Shown here: piece after piece, positions 26,633-35,050 of the stretch
How positions within the stretch are numbered: the stretch's first letter is position 1
How the letters are laid out: the number at the start of each line of letters is the position of its first letter
Translations under genes and position numbers: made by a program
The notes under the pieces: generated by a model
The model's input: the letters and a program-made list of their open reading frames with translations, nothing else
The model's database searches: none
What the model was told of the DNA's origin: nothing
Assembly: GCF_018614095.1 (NCBI RefSeq)
Contig: NZ_JAGGOY010000042.1
Span: forward strand, 18,822 to 82,821
From: Streptomyces sp. ISL-87
GTDB taxonomy: Bacteria; Actinomycetota; Actinomycetes; Streptomycetales; Streptomycetaceae
Direction: 5' to 3'
Length of the DNA: 64,000 nucleotides

Positions 26633-26671
26633 ACCGCCCCGAACCCGGCACTGCGCCGGGCTCGGGGCGGT
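26633..26671. terminator. Bidirectional stem-loop terminator
   Basis: ACCGCCCCGA-CCCGGC at 26633-26649 pairs with its complement at 26655-26671, with one mismatch and a 5-nt loop, between the convergent methyltransferase and SchA/CurD genes. Confidence 0.65.
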
Positions 26672-26736
26672 CGTACGCGGGGAGGTCGTACGCAGGGGCG
26701 TCGTGCGCGGCCGGAACGGGTGGCCGGACACCCGGG

Positions 26737-27858
26737 TCAGGGTTCCTCCGGCGCCCGCCGGTCGGTGATCATCCGCATGCTGGAGCGTGCCAGGCAGCGC
26801 GAGATGTCCTCGTCGGTGGCGAGGACCCCGTCCTTGGCCTCGTCGAGCAGCCGGGCGAGCACGGCCGCCTTGTGGCCTCCCTCGATGCCCAGCGCGAGAG
26901 CGGGCCGGGCGTCGAGGGGGCCGCTCATGTCGAGCATCCGGACGACGATGTCGTCGCGCTGGAAGACGGTGCTGCCGGCTATGGGGTTCGTCGGGTCGTC
27001 GGCGGCCGCCTCGTCCTGGCCCGCGAGTAGCCGGGCGAGCGCCGTACCGCACCCCTTTTTGGCGGGATAGAAGAGGGCGTGCCGCCGGATGCCCGCGGGC
27101 TCGTGCCCGCCGGCCCCCACATGGTGCACCACGGGAAGGGCCGCCCGGGTGAAGAACACCCGCGCTGAATCGGGGTCGGTGAGGTCCCGGTCCTGTTCCA
27201 GATACGGGTTGATGGCTTCCTCGAGGGCCTGGACCTCGGGTTGCTGCGCCACGTGCCGCAGTGCCGCCAGGAGGTCGCCCTCGACCTCGACGGCCCGTAC
27301 GACGCGGTTGCCGTGCATGAAGAGGGAGGTGCGCCGTAGCCGGGTGTTCTCGTCGACCCGTGCCTGCGGGGAGGTGTACCCGGCCAGCAGTTTCGCGACG
27401 ATGTCCTCGCTGCCGGGTCTGACGGTGAAGGTGAGGGCGTGGCGGACCACGCCGTCGCCCAGCCGGGGAGCGGCCTGGAGCCTGCCGCCGGCCGATTCCG
27501 GAAGGCTGCGGAAGGCCTTGCCCATCTCCTGCAGAACGCTGAAGCGGAGCGAGCGGGTGTCCCGTACACAGCCGTGCAGCGGCTGGACCGTTTTCACGTG
27601 TTCCTCGCTGTTCACCCAGGCCAGGAAGGGTGACGCGCTCTCCCATTCGCTGGTGATGAGCCACTGGGAGGGGTTCTCTATCGACTGGCACAGCTCCTCG
27701 CTGATGTGTCCGGGGACGGACGACACCTGGCTCCGCAGATGTTCGTACACCTCCAGGAACTGCTTCTGGGCGCCGTCGTACAGGTCCAGCAGCAGCACGA
27801 CTCGAAGCCTGGAGCCGTCGAAGGCGGACTGCGATATCCGTTCCGACACGGTTGTCAT
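26737..27858 (-). CDS. SchA/CurD-like protein (WhiE ORFI homologue)
   Basis: 373 residues. The N-terminal 110 residues look like an ABM (antibiotic biosynthesis monooxygenase) ferredoxin-like domain (LRVVLLLDLYDGAQKQFLEVYEHLR, with WESASPFLAWVNSEEH). The rest has two copies of the SchA/CurD module (VVRHALTFTVRPGSEDIVAKLLAGY and GIRRHALFYPAKKGCGTALARLLAG). In spore-pigment clusters the homologue is the first gene of the synthase operon, and its exact role is unclear. It is divergent from the FAD hydroxylase gene, with AAGGAG upstream of its ATG. Confidence 0.88.
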   Translation of the reverse strand: MTTVSERISQSAFDGSRLRVVLLLDLYDGAQKQFLEVYEHLRSQVSSVPGHISEELCQSIENPSQWLITSEWESASPFLAWVNSEEHVKTVQPLHGCVRDTRSLRFSVLQEMGKAFRSLPESAGGRLQAAPRLGDGVVRHALTFTVRPGSEDIVAKLLAGYTSPQARVDENTRLRRTSLFMHGNRVVRAVEVEGDLLAALRHVAQQPEVQALEEAINPYLEQDRDLTDPDSARVFFTRAALPVVHHVGAGGHEPAGIRRHALFYPAKKGCGTALARLLAGQDEAAADDPTNPIAGSTVFQRDDIVVRMLDMSGPLDARPALALGIEGGHKAAVLARLLDEAKDGVLATDEDISRCLARSSMRMITDRRAPEEP

Positions 27859-28114
27859 CTTTCACACTCCTTCGAGACCCGGTCGCCACACCCCGTGGCA
27901 CGTCGCCGGTCGCTCGTGGAATCCGCGTGGGTGACCACCTGCGGATGCGGTCTGTCAGCACCCGGTCACGGGTGGCACTACCGAAATCGATCGTTGTCCG
28001 GTACGGCCAGCGGCGCGAGACGGGAGAACCAAGCGAGTGAACAGGCGGGGGAAATGCCCCCGAAAAGGGCATGAAAAGAGCATTCCCACTCAGGCGGCAG
28101 AGCTGGAGCAACTG

Positions 28115-29746
28115 ATGGAAGAAGACGTCGACCACCGCGTGCCGGTCCTCATCGTGGGCGGCTCGCTGGTGGGCTTGTGCACCTCGCTGTTCCTGGGCCG
28201 TCACGGCATCAGGCACATGCTGGTCGAGAAGCACGCGGGCACCTCGGTCCACCCGCGCGGACGCGGCATCAACGTACGGACCATGGAGGTGTTCCGGGTC
28301 GCCGGCGTCGAGTCGCGGATCCGCGAGGCCGCCGCGGTCCTCGCCGGCAATCACGGCATCCTCCAGGGCGGCTCGCTGACCGGCGACGATCAGGAGTGGC
28401 TGTTCAAGGAGATCGACGCGGGGGGCGCGCTCGCGCGCTTCAGCCCGTCGACGTGGTGCCTGTGCAGCCAGAACGACATCGAGCCGGTCCTGATGTCCCT
28501 GACCCCCACGATGGGGGCAGACCTGCGGTTCTCCACGGAACTCATGTCCTTCGACCAGGACGACACGGGTGTGACCGCGCTGGTGAAGAACCGGGAGACG
28601 GGGGAGCACAGCACCGTGCGCGCGGACTACCTCGTCGCCGCGGACGGGCCGCGCAGCCCTGTCCGGGAACAGCTCGGGATCGGCCAGAGCGGCCACGGGG
28701 ACCTGTTCCACAACGTCAGCATCACTTTCCGGTCCCGCGGGCTCGCGGCCGTCGTCGGGGACCGGCGTTTCATCGTGTGCTATCTGACCAAGCCCGACGC
28801 GGACGGGGCGCTGCTGCCGGTGGACAACCGGGAGCAGTGGGTGTTCCACGCACCGTGGCACCCCGACCAGGGGGAGACCCTGGAGGACTTCACCGACGAG
28901 CGCTGCGCCGCGCACATCCGCCGGGCGATCGGGGCGCCCGACCTGGATGTCGAGATCACCGGAAAGGCCCCGTGGCACGCCGCCGAACGGGTCGCGCGGC
29001 ACTATGGGGCCGGCCGGGTGTTCCTCGTCGGGGACGCGGCGCATGAAATGTCCCCCACCGGGGCGTTCGGCTCCAACACCGGCATCCAGGACGCGCACAA
29101 CCTCGCCTGGAAGCTCGCCGCGGTGCTGGAGGGCGCCGCGGACCCGCGCCTGCTCCAGACGTACGAGGCCGAGCGCCTGCCGGTGGCCCGGGCGACGAGC
29201 GAGCGCGCCTCGGCCCGCTCGGCGGAGCACAGCCACCCGGGGTACGAGCCCGCCCCCGGCGCCGTCGGCGGGCGGCCGGGCGGGGTGCTCTCCGTGGCCA
29301 TGGGATACCGCTACAACCAGGGCGCCGTGCTGGGCACCGACCCGCGCCAGCCCGTCGTGCCCGAACGGATGCGGCTGTCGGGCGATCCGGGCACGCGGGC
29401 GCCGCACATGTGGATGGGGAGATCGGGCGAGCGCGCGTCGACCCTGGATCTCTACGAGCGGGCCTTCGTCCTGCTCAGCTCCGAGGGCACGGCGTGGCGT
29501 ACGGCGGCGCGGCGGGCCGGCGAGCGGCTGGGAATGCGCCTGGACGCGTACGCGATCGGCACCGGACCCGATGCCGACCTGATCCCCGAGGACGAGGGCG
29601 ACTGGGCCGAGCTCCACGGCACGACGGCGCAGGGCGCGGTCCTCGTCCGCCCGGACGGGTTCGTGGCCTGGCGTTCGACGCAGGCCGTGGCAGATCCCGA
29701 GGCGGTTCTGTACGAGGTCCTGAGCACCCTGCTGGGCCGGTCCTGA
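28115..29746 (+). CDS. FAD-dependent polyketide hydroxylase (WhiE ORFVIII/SchC-like)
   Basis: 543 residues from ATG 28115. The FAD fold is complete: VLIVGGSLVGL at residues 9-19, the DG motif YLVAADGPRSPVREQLGI, and the GD motif RVFLVGDAAHEMSPTGAFGSNTGIQDAHNLAWKL. A thioredoxin-like C-terminal domain follows, as in aromatic hydroxylases of the PHBH/RdmE type. It should hydroxylate an aromatic polyketide with NAD(P)H and oxygen. The divergent pairing with the SchA/CurD gene mirrors whiE ORFI-ORFVIII of S. coelicolor. Confidence 0.9.
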   Translation: MEEDVDHRVPVLIVGGSLVGLCTSLFLGRHGIRHMLVEKHAGTSVHPRGRGINVRTMEVFRVAGVESRIREAAAVLAGNHGILQGGSLTGDDQEWLFKEIDAGGALARFSPSTWCLCSQNDIEPVLMSLTPTMGADLRFSTELMSFDQDDTGVTALVKNRETGEHSTVRADYLVAADGPRSPVREQLGIGQSGHGDLFHNVSITFRSRGLAAVVGDRRFIVCYLTKPDADGALLPVDNREQWVFHAPWHPDQGETLEDFTDERCAAHIRRAIGAPDLDVEITGKAPWHAAERVARHYGAGRVFLVGDAAHEMSPTGAFGSNTGIQDAHNLAWKLAAVLEGAADPRLLQTYEAERLPVARATSERASARSAEHSHPGYEPAPGAVGGRPGGVLSVAMGYRYNQGAVLGTDPRQPVVPERMRLSGDPGTRAPHMWMGRSGERASTLDLYERAFVLLSSEGTAWRTAARRAGERLGMRLDAYAIGTGPDADLIPEDEGDWAELHGTTAQGAVLVRPDGFVAWRSTQAVADPEAVLYEVLSTLLGRS

Positions 29747-29754
29747 GCTTCCTC

Positions 29755-29795
29755 CCGGATCCCCCGCACCGCCCGATGCGGCGCGGGGGATCCGG
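29755..29795. terminator. Strong bidirectional stem-loop terminator
   Basis: CCGGATCCCCCGCACCGC at 29755-29772 pairs with GCGGCGCGGGGGATCCGG at 29778-29795, one mismatch in 18 bp and a 5-nt loop, between convergent genes. Confidence 0.75.
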
Positions 29796-29801
29796 CGTGC
29801 G

Positions 29802-32800
29802 TCAGCTCACCTGGAGGAGAGCGTCGTCCACGACGAAGGAGGTCTGGAGGGACTGGTCCTCCACGCCCTTGAACTGGAGGGTGACGGTCTGGCCGGCGAA
29901 CCGGGAGACGTCGTAGCTCTTGAGCACGTAGCCGGGGGCCGCGTCCACATTGGACAGGGTCTCCAACGTCTGGCCGCCCACCGAGACCGTGAAGGTGTCG
30001 TAGACGACGTCCTCGGTCTCGTCGGTGTCGATGTGCAGGTAGAAGGCGAGTTGGTACGCCGAGCACCCGGACGGGACGGCCAGCGACTGCGAGGCGCTGT
30101 CCGTGTGCGAGGAGCCGTAGCCGTTCAGCCACGCCATGTACGAGCCGCTGTGCGGGGCCTCACCGGACTGGTTGGTGATGACGCCCGAGGTGGCCGTCCA
30201 CGGGCTGCTGCCGTTCTCGAAGCCGCCGTTGACGACGAGCTGGCGCGGGGTGCAGGTGCCACCGCCGCCGACCGTCAAGGTGTACGTGGTGCTGTGGCTG
30301 ACGGTGCCGGAGCCCGTGACGGTCAGGGTGTACGTGCCCTGCGCGGCGCCCGAGCCGACCTGTACGGAGAGAGTCGAGGAGCCGCCGGACTGCACGGAGG
30401 CCGGGCTGAGCGACGCGGTGACGCCGGCGGGCGCGCCGGAGACCGACAGGGCGACGGTCTGGGCGGCGCCGCTCACGGTGGTGGTGTTCACCGTGGAGGT
30501 GACGCTGCCGCCCGGGTTCGCGGAGCCGGCCGAGGGCGAGGTGCTGATGGAGAAGTCCTGGGCCGGGGTGTTCCCGCCGACCGCCTGCTTCCAGATCGCG
30601 TAGGCGACCCCGTCGGCGCTGCGGTCCAGGACGGTGGCGCTGATGTTGTTCGAGGTGTCGCAGGAGCTGTGGTAGCAGGAGTCGTACGCCGCGTTCGCGG
30701 TGCCGCCCCACTTGGTGGCCTGCGCCGAGGTCTTGCGGGCGCTGGCGCCGGCCGCGTAGCCGGAGGTGGGGATGCCGCCCTGCTGGAAGGAGTAGTCGTC
30801 ACTGCGGCCCTGGCCCTCGGTGTTCTCCTCGGGGGCGAGGTTCAGCGAGGTCCAGTACGCCTTGAGGGGGGCGGCGGTGGTGGAGTTCAGGTTGTTGATG
30901 AAGTAGCCGCCGTTGGGGGAGCCGACCATGTCGAAGTTGTAGTAGCCCTTGATGGCCGCCTTCTGGGCGCTGCTGAGCCGGCCCACGTAGAACTCCGAGC
31001 CGTTCAGGCCCTGTTCCTCGTCGGTCCACCAGGCGAAGCGCACGTGCTTGGTCATGGTGGGGTTCTTCTGCGCGAGGACGAGCGCGTTCTCCAGCAGGGT
31101 CGCGGAGCCCGAGCCGTTGTCGTTGATGCCGGGGCCCGCCGAGACGCTGTCGAGATGGGCGCCGAACATGACGGTCTGGTCGTCGGGGCCGCCGGGCCAG
31201 TCCGCGATCAGGTTGTTCGACGGGTAGGTGCAGGAGGAGCAGTTCTGCTCGGTGACGGTGTATCCGGCGGCCTGGAGCTTGCCCTTGATGTACGCCACCG
31301 ACTGGGTGTATCCGGCGCTGCCGGCCCGGCGGTTGCCGCCGTTCTGCGAGGCGATGGTGTTCAGCTGGGTCAGATGCGCCTGGACGTTGGCGACGTTGAT
31401 GTCCGGCGGGTCGGTGCCGGGCTGGGTGCCGCCGACGTTGAGCGTGTAGTCGACGGTGTGCGCCAGGCTCGGGCCCTGGCCCTTGACGGTGACCGTGGAG
31501 GCGCCGGGCGCCGCGCTGGAGCTCGCGGAGAGGGTCAGCACCGAGGACTGGCCGGACTGCACGGTGGCCGGGTTGAAGGAGGCGGTCACCCCGGACGGCA
31601 GGCCGGCGGCGGTGAGCGTCACCTGCTGGGCCGAGCCGGTGGTGGTGTTGGTGGCCACGGTGGTGGTGACCGAGCCGCCCTGCTGGACGGTGCCCGAGGA
31701 CGGGTTCAGCGCCAGCGAGAAGTCGTCGTTCTGGCCGCTCGGGGTGCAGGTCGGGTCGCCGGACTGGGCGGGCACGCTGATCGCGTCCCAGGCGGCCTTG
31801 GTCTTGGTGAAGAGGTTGCAGGTGGTGGGATCGAGCGACTTGGCGGAGCTGAGGGTCGCCGTCCGGTACTTCTTGTAGGACATGCTGCTGGTCTTGAGCA
31901 GCATGCCGCCGTAGAAGATCTTGCCGGCGTTCTGTACGCCCACACCGGTCAGCGTGGACTGGTTGCAGGTACTGCTGCTCGGCTTGCCGCCGCCGGGGTT
32001 GGTCCCCTCGGCCAGCAGGTAGAACCAGTGGTTCAGGGGCCCGGCGGCCGCGTGCACCTCGGTGCCGGGTATCGCGGAGCTGTAGCAGGCCGGGTCGTTG
32101 TTGACGGCCGGCGGATTGTACATGTTCCGGATCGGCCCGCGGCCCTGGAGGTTGATCATCTCGCCGACGGTGTAGTCGGGAGTGTCGTACGGGGCGGGCT
32201 CGTTGGCGTACGCCTCGGTCAGGGCGCCGAAGATGTCGCCGGTGCCCTCGCCGAGCCCGGCCTCCTGGCCGCTGGTGCCGCCGGGGGTGTTGGAGTCGAT
32301 GGCGTGCCCGTACTCGTGGGCCACCACGTCCAGACCGGCGATCCACTCATTGGCGCTGTTGTGCCCGATGGTGACCGAGCTGCCGTCCCAGTATGCGTTG
32401 AGGTCGCCCAGGCCGACCTTGCCGGGGAAGCTGCGGCCGTTGCCGCTGACGCCGTTGCGGCCGAGCCACTGGCTCAGCATGTCCCACTGCTTCTGCGCCG
32501 CGAACATCAGGTCCGTACAGCCGGTTTCCTTGGAGGTGGCGTTGCCGGTGCCCCAGGAGTCCGACGACTTGGAGAAGACGCTGCCGGTGCTGTAGTCGGC
32601 GCAGCTCAGACCGGCGCGGTTCGGGTCGCGCAGGGAGTACGTGCCGCCCGAGGCGGTGGTGTCGACGGTCAGCGGGTTCGGGCCGTTCCACTTGCTGGTG
32701 CCGCTGCCGGCCACGACCTCGTCGTGGCGGTCGACGACCTTGCCCGTGCGCGCGTCGACGAAGACGTGCAGCTTGCTGGGCGCCGTCCTGGTACGGCCGG

Positions 32801-33314
32801 AGAGAACGGTCTCCCAGGCCAGGACCTGCTTGCCGTCCTTGAGCTTGACGACGAGCCGGCTGTCGAGCACCTTGTCGACCTTCACCAGCTCGGCCCGCGA
32901 AGCGGCTTCCGCCGCCTTCGCGTCGACCGAGGGGGTGGTCGACACGTCGATCACCGTCGAGGAGGCCGACTGAAGGGCGCGGACCCGGCCCTGCCCGTCG
33001 GCGATGACGACCGCGTCGCCGCCGACGACCGGCAGGCCGCGGTAGCTGCGCTCGTACGCGACGGAGTACAGGTCCTGCACCCAGGGGGTGACCAGGCGCC
33101 GGTCGTACTGCTGCTGAGGCGAGTTGACCAGGGCGTCGAGACCGCTCTTGACGGCCGCGTCGGCGGCGGCGACGGCGCGTTGCGCGGACGTGGCCTGCGG
33201 GGGCGGTGAGGGCTGGGCGGGTGGCGCGGCGTACGCGGTGCCGGCCAGCGAGCCGGCGAGGCTCGCGGTCAGCGCCATGGCCGCCACGGAAGCCATCCAT
33301 CTGGTGGGCTGCAA
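29802..33314 (-). CDS. Secreted double metallopeptidase: M4 thermolysin-like plus M28 aminopeptidase
   Basis: About 1170 residues. I prefer TTG 33314, with GGAG seven bases upstream and a normal signal peptide after it; an ATG at 33380 would add 22 residues with no ribosome site. Order: signal peptide, FTP/PepSY-type propeptide, M4 domain with zinc motif HEYGH at about 333-337 and GEGTGDIFG with the third ligand, an Ig-like domain, an M28 domain with HLDS (about 720), NDNGSG and TDEEQGLNGS, a second Ig-like domain, then a C-terminal jelly-roll module starting LVVNGGFENGSSPW. Both catalytic domains keep their zinc ligands, so an endo- and an exopeptidase are joined in one secreted chain. Confidence 0.9.
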   Translation of the reverse strand: MQPTRWMASVAAMALTASLAGSLAGTAYAAPPAQPSPPPQATSAQRAVAAADAAVKSGLDALVNSPQQQYDRRLVTPWVQDLYSVAYERSYRGLPVVGGDAVVIADGQGRVRALQSASSTVIDVSTTPSVDAKAAEAASRAELVKVDKVLDSRLVVKLKDGKQVLAWETVLSGRTRTAPSKLHVFVDARTGKVVDRHDEVVAGSGTSKWNGPNPLTVDTTASGGTYSLRDPNRAGLSCADYSTGSVFSKSSDSWGTGNATSKETGCTDLMFAAQKQWDMLSQWLGRNGVSGNGRSFPGKVGLGDLNAYWDGSSVTIGHNSANEWIAGLDVVAHEYGHAIDSNTPGGTSGQEAGLGEGTGDIFGALTEAYANEPAPYDTPDYTVGEMINLQGRGPIRNMYNPPAVNNDPACYSSAIPGTEVHAAAGPLNHWFYLLAEGTNPGGGKPSSSTCNQSTLTGVGVQNAGKIFYGGMLLKTSSMSYKKYRTATLSSAKSLDPTTCNLFTKTKAAWDAISVPAQSGDPTCTPSGQNDDFSLALNPSSGTVQQGGSVTTTVATNTTTGSAQQVTLTAAGLPSGVTASFNPATVQSGQSSVLTLSASSSAAPGASTVTVKGQGPSLAHTVDYTLNVGGTQPGTDPPDINVANVQAHLTQLNTIASQNGGNRRAGSAGYTQSVAYIKGKLQAAGYTVTEQNCSSCTYPSNNLIADWPGGPDDQTVMFGAHLDSVSAGPGINDNGSGSATLLENALVLAQKNPTMTKHVRFAWWTDEEQGLNGSEFYVGRLSSAQKAAIKGYYNFDMVGSPNGGYFINNLNSTTAAPLKAYWTSLNLAPEENTEGQGRSDDYSFQQGGIPTSGYAAGASARKTSAQATKWGGTANAAYDSCYHSSCDTSNNISATVLDRSADGVAYAIWKQAVGGNTPAQDFSISTSPSAGSANPGGSVTSTVNTTTVSGAAQTVALSVSGAPAGVTASLSPASVQSGGSSTLSVQVGSGAAQGTYTLTVTGSGTVSHSTTYTLTVGGGGTCTPRQLVVNGGFENGSSPWTATSGVITNQSGEAPHSGSYMAWLNGYGSSHTDSASQSLAVPSGCSAYQLAFYLHIDTDETEDVVYDTFTVSVGGQTLETLSNVDAAPGYVLKSYDVSRFAGQTVTLQFKGVEDQSLQTSFVVDDALLQVS

Positions 33315-33456
33315 GAGTCCACTCCGATCGTGTGTGGGGGGTGCGGCTGGCTGTTCGCCGCCGAGTATGAGCGTGGACATGGCGAGATTGGGACATATCT
33401 GCGCGCATAAGACCCGCGTTATGGTGCGGTGGCGTCACGCTGCGTAAGCTGCCTGG

Positions 33457-34419
33457 ATGCAGCTGGAGTTGAGGCATCTGCAAGCCGTGTGCCAGATAGC
33501 GGAGTCCGGCAGTCTGGGTGGCGCGGCGCGCAGGCTCGGGGTTTCCCAGCCGGCGCTCTCCGCCCAGCTGCGCAGGATCGAGCGGGTCGCGGGTGGCGAA
33601 CTCTTCGTCCGCGGCCGGCACGGCGTGGATCCCACCCCGCTGGGCCAGTTCGTCCTCGCCAAAGCCCGCCGCGTGCTGAGCGAGATGGACGCGCTCGGCG
33701 CGGAGGCGCGCGCCATGGCGACCGACACGCCGCTGCGGCTCGGATGCATCCTGCTCGTGCTGATCGACGGACTGCTCGCGCGGACGGACCTGACCCTGTC
33801 CGGGCGGGAGATCACCGTGGACGTGGAGCACTCGGTGACGGCGCTCGTGCGGATGCTCGGCGCGGGTCGGTACGACGTCATCGTGTACGGCGAGGTGAAC
33901 GAGCATGAAGTCGCGCTGCCCCAGGGGGCCCGGGCTCGGACCCTGGTCCCGAAGGAACCGTTCTGCATCCGGATGTCCACGCGGCATCCTCTGGCGGGGC
34001 GGGAGGTGCTGGACCTGGCCGACCTGGCCCACGAGCAGTGGATGACCCTGGTGGAGGACGACGACGGCGGCCCCGAGGCCCTCGTCGAGGCCTGCGCGAA
34101 GGCCGGCTTCGTGCCCTCACTGCGCTACCGGATCACCGACCGCAAGATGCGCCACGACCTGGTCGCGGCGGGCCGGGCGATCTCCCTCACCCAGCCCACC
34201 GCCCCGGCGGTGGAGGGCACGGTGATGCGTCCGCTGCTCGGCACCCCGGTCACCGGACGCATCCGCCTCGCCTGGAACCGCGCGGCCGTCTCCGCGCACC
34301 AGGCGGAACTCCTCTACCGCGCGGCGGTCGGCGCGTACCTGGCCAACATCGACAACAACGCGTTCCACCGGGCGTGGTGGAACGCCCACCCCGAGGCGCA
34401 CCCGGCCCTCGGAGGCTGA
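33457..34419 (+). CDS. LysR family transcriptional regulator
   Basis: 320 residues. The N-terminal winged helix is typical: LELRHLQAVCQIAESGSLGGAARRLGVSQPALSAQLRRIERVAGGELFVR. The rest is a periplasmic-binding-protein-like effector domain. It is divergent from the double peptidase gene, with its ATG only 143 bp from the peptidase start, so it may control that gene. Confidence 0.92.
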   Translation: MQLELRHLQAVCQIAESGSLGGAARRLGVSQPALSAQLRRIERVAGGELFVRGRHGVDPTPLGQFVLAKARRVLSEMDALGAEARAMATDTPLRLGCILLVLIDGLLARTDLTLSGREITVDVEHSVTALVRMLGAGRYDVIVYGEVNEHEVALPQGARARTLVPKEPFCIRMSTRHPLAGREVLDLADLAHEQWMTLVEDDDGGPEALVEACAKAGFVPSLRYRITDRKMRHDLVAAGRAISLTQPTAPAVEGTVMRPLLGTPVTGRIRLAWNRAAVSAHQAELLYRAAVGAYLANIDNNAFHRAWWNAHPEAHPALGG

Positions 34420-34523
34420 GGCGGGCGGGTGGCCGGGCGAACCGTCGGCTTCCGCAATACGGTCGTCATCATGACCCCCAACCTCGGCTCCCCGTATCCG
34501 CTCCACGAACCGCCGGAGTCGTC

Positions 34524-34790
34524 ATGAGCACCCCGCCGCCCGATCCGCACCTCTCCATGATCCGCAGTGTCGTGCCCCGCACCCCGGAGGGATGCGAGGA
34601 GTGCATGCGCCTCGGAACGGACTGGGTGCACCTGCGCCTGTGCCTCACCTGCGGCCACGTGGGATGCTGCGACTCCTCCCCGCTGCAGCACGCCCGCGCG
34701 CACGCGGCGGACGCCGGGCACCCCGTCGTGCGGTCCTTCGAGCGGGGCGAGGACTGGCGCTGGTGCTTCGTACACGAATCCTTGGTCTGA
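34524..34790 (+). CDS. UBP-type zinc finger protein
   Basis: 88 residues with the ZnF-UBP pattern: CEECMRLG, LCLTCGHVGCCD and HARAHAADAGHPV, followed by WRWCFVHE. In eukaryotes the fold binds ubiquitin C-termini. Actinobacterial stand-alone copies are common and of unknown function; they often sit beside antiporters or regulators. Here neighbours are a LysR gene and a PP2C phosphatase gene on the same strand. Confidence 0.88.
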   Translation: MSTPPPDPHLSMIRSVVPRTPEGCEECMRLGTDWVHLRLCLTCGHVGCCDSSPLQHARAHAADAGHPVVRSFERGEDWRWCFVHESLV

Positions 34791-35050
34791 GGCCGGAGCG
34801 TCTGAGGCCGGAGCCGGTCGCACCTACCCCGGTGCGGTATGGGCGGGGTCTGGGCGGCGTAGGGAACACCGCCGGACGGGCCGTTCCCGAGGCCGCGGCC
34901 CGCCGTACGGCTGCATCCGGGGGCGGCTGCGGTGCCGGTCCCGCGGAGTGGAGAGACGATGGGAGACACCCCGGGGTGAGTGTGCGTGACCTGGAACCGA
35001 GCGGGCCGACCCACTGCCCTCTCAGCCGGGGATGGGAAGGAGTGGCCGGC

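Noticed and set aside
26564..29617. A 1017-codon minus-strand frame across the SchA and hydroxylase genes
   Set aside because: Overlaps two well supported genes and has no family features.
25542..29746. A complete aromatic polyketide cluster
   Set aside because: No ketosynthase, chain-length factor, ACP or cyclase gene is present in the flanks.
30033..33209. A 1058-codon open frame opposite the double peptidase gene
   Set aside because: It is an antisense shadow caused by high GC at third positions; Gly/Val/Arg/Ala-rich with no domain.
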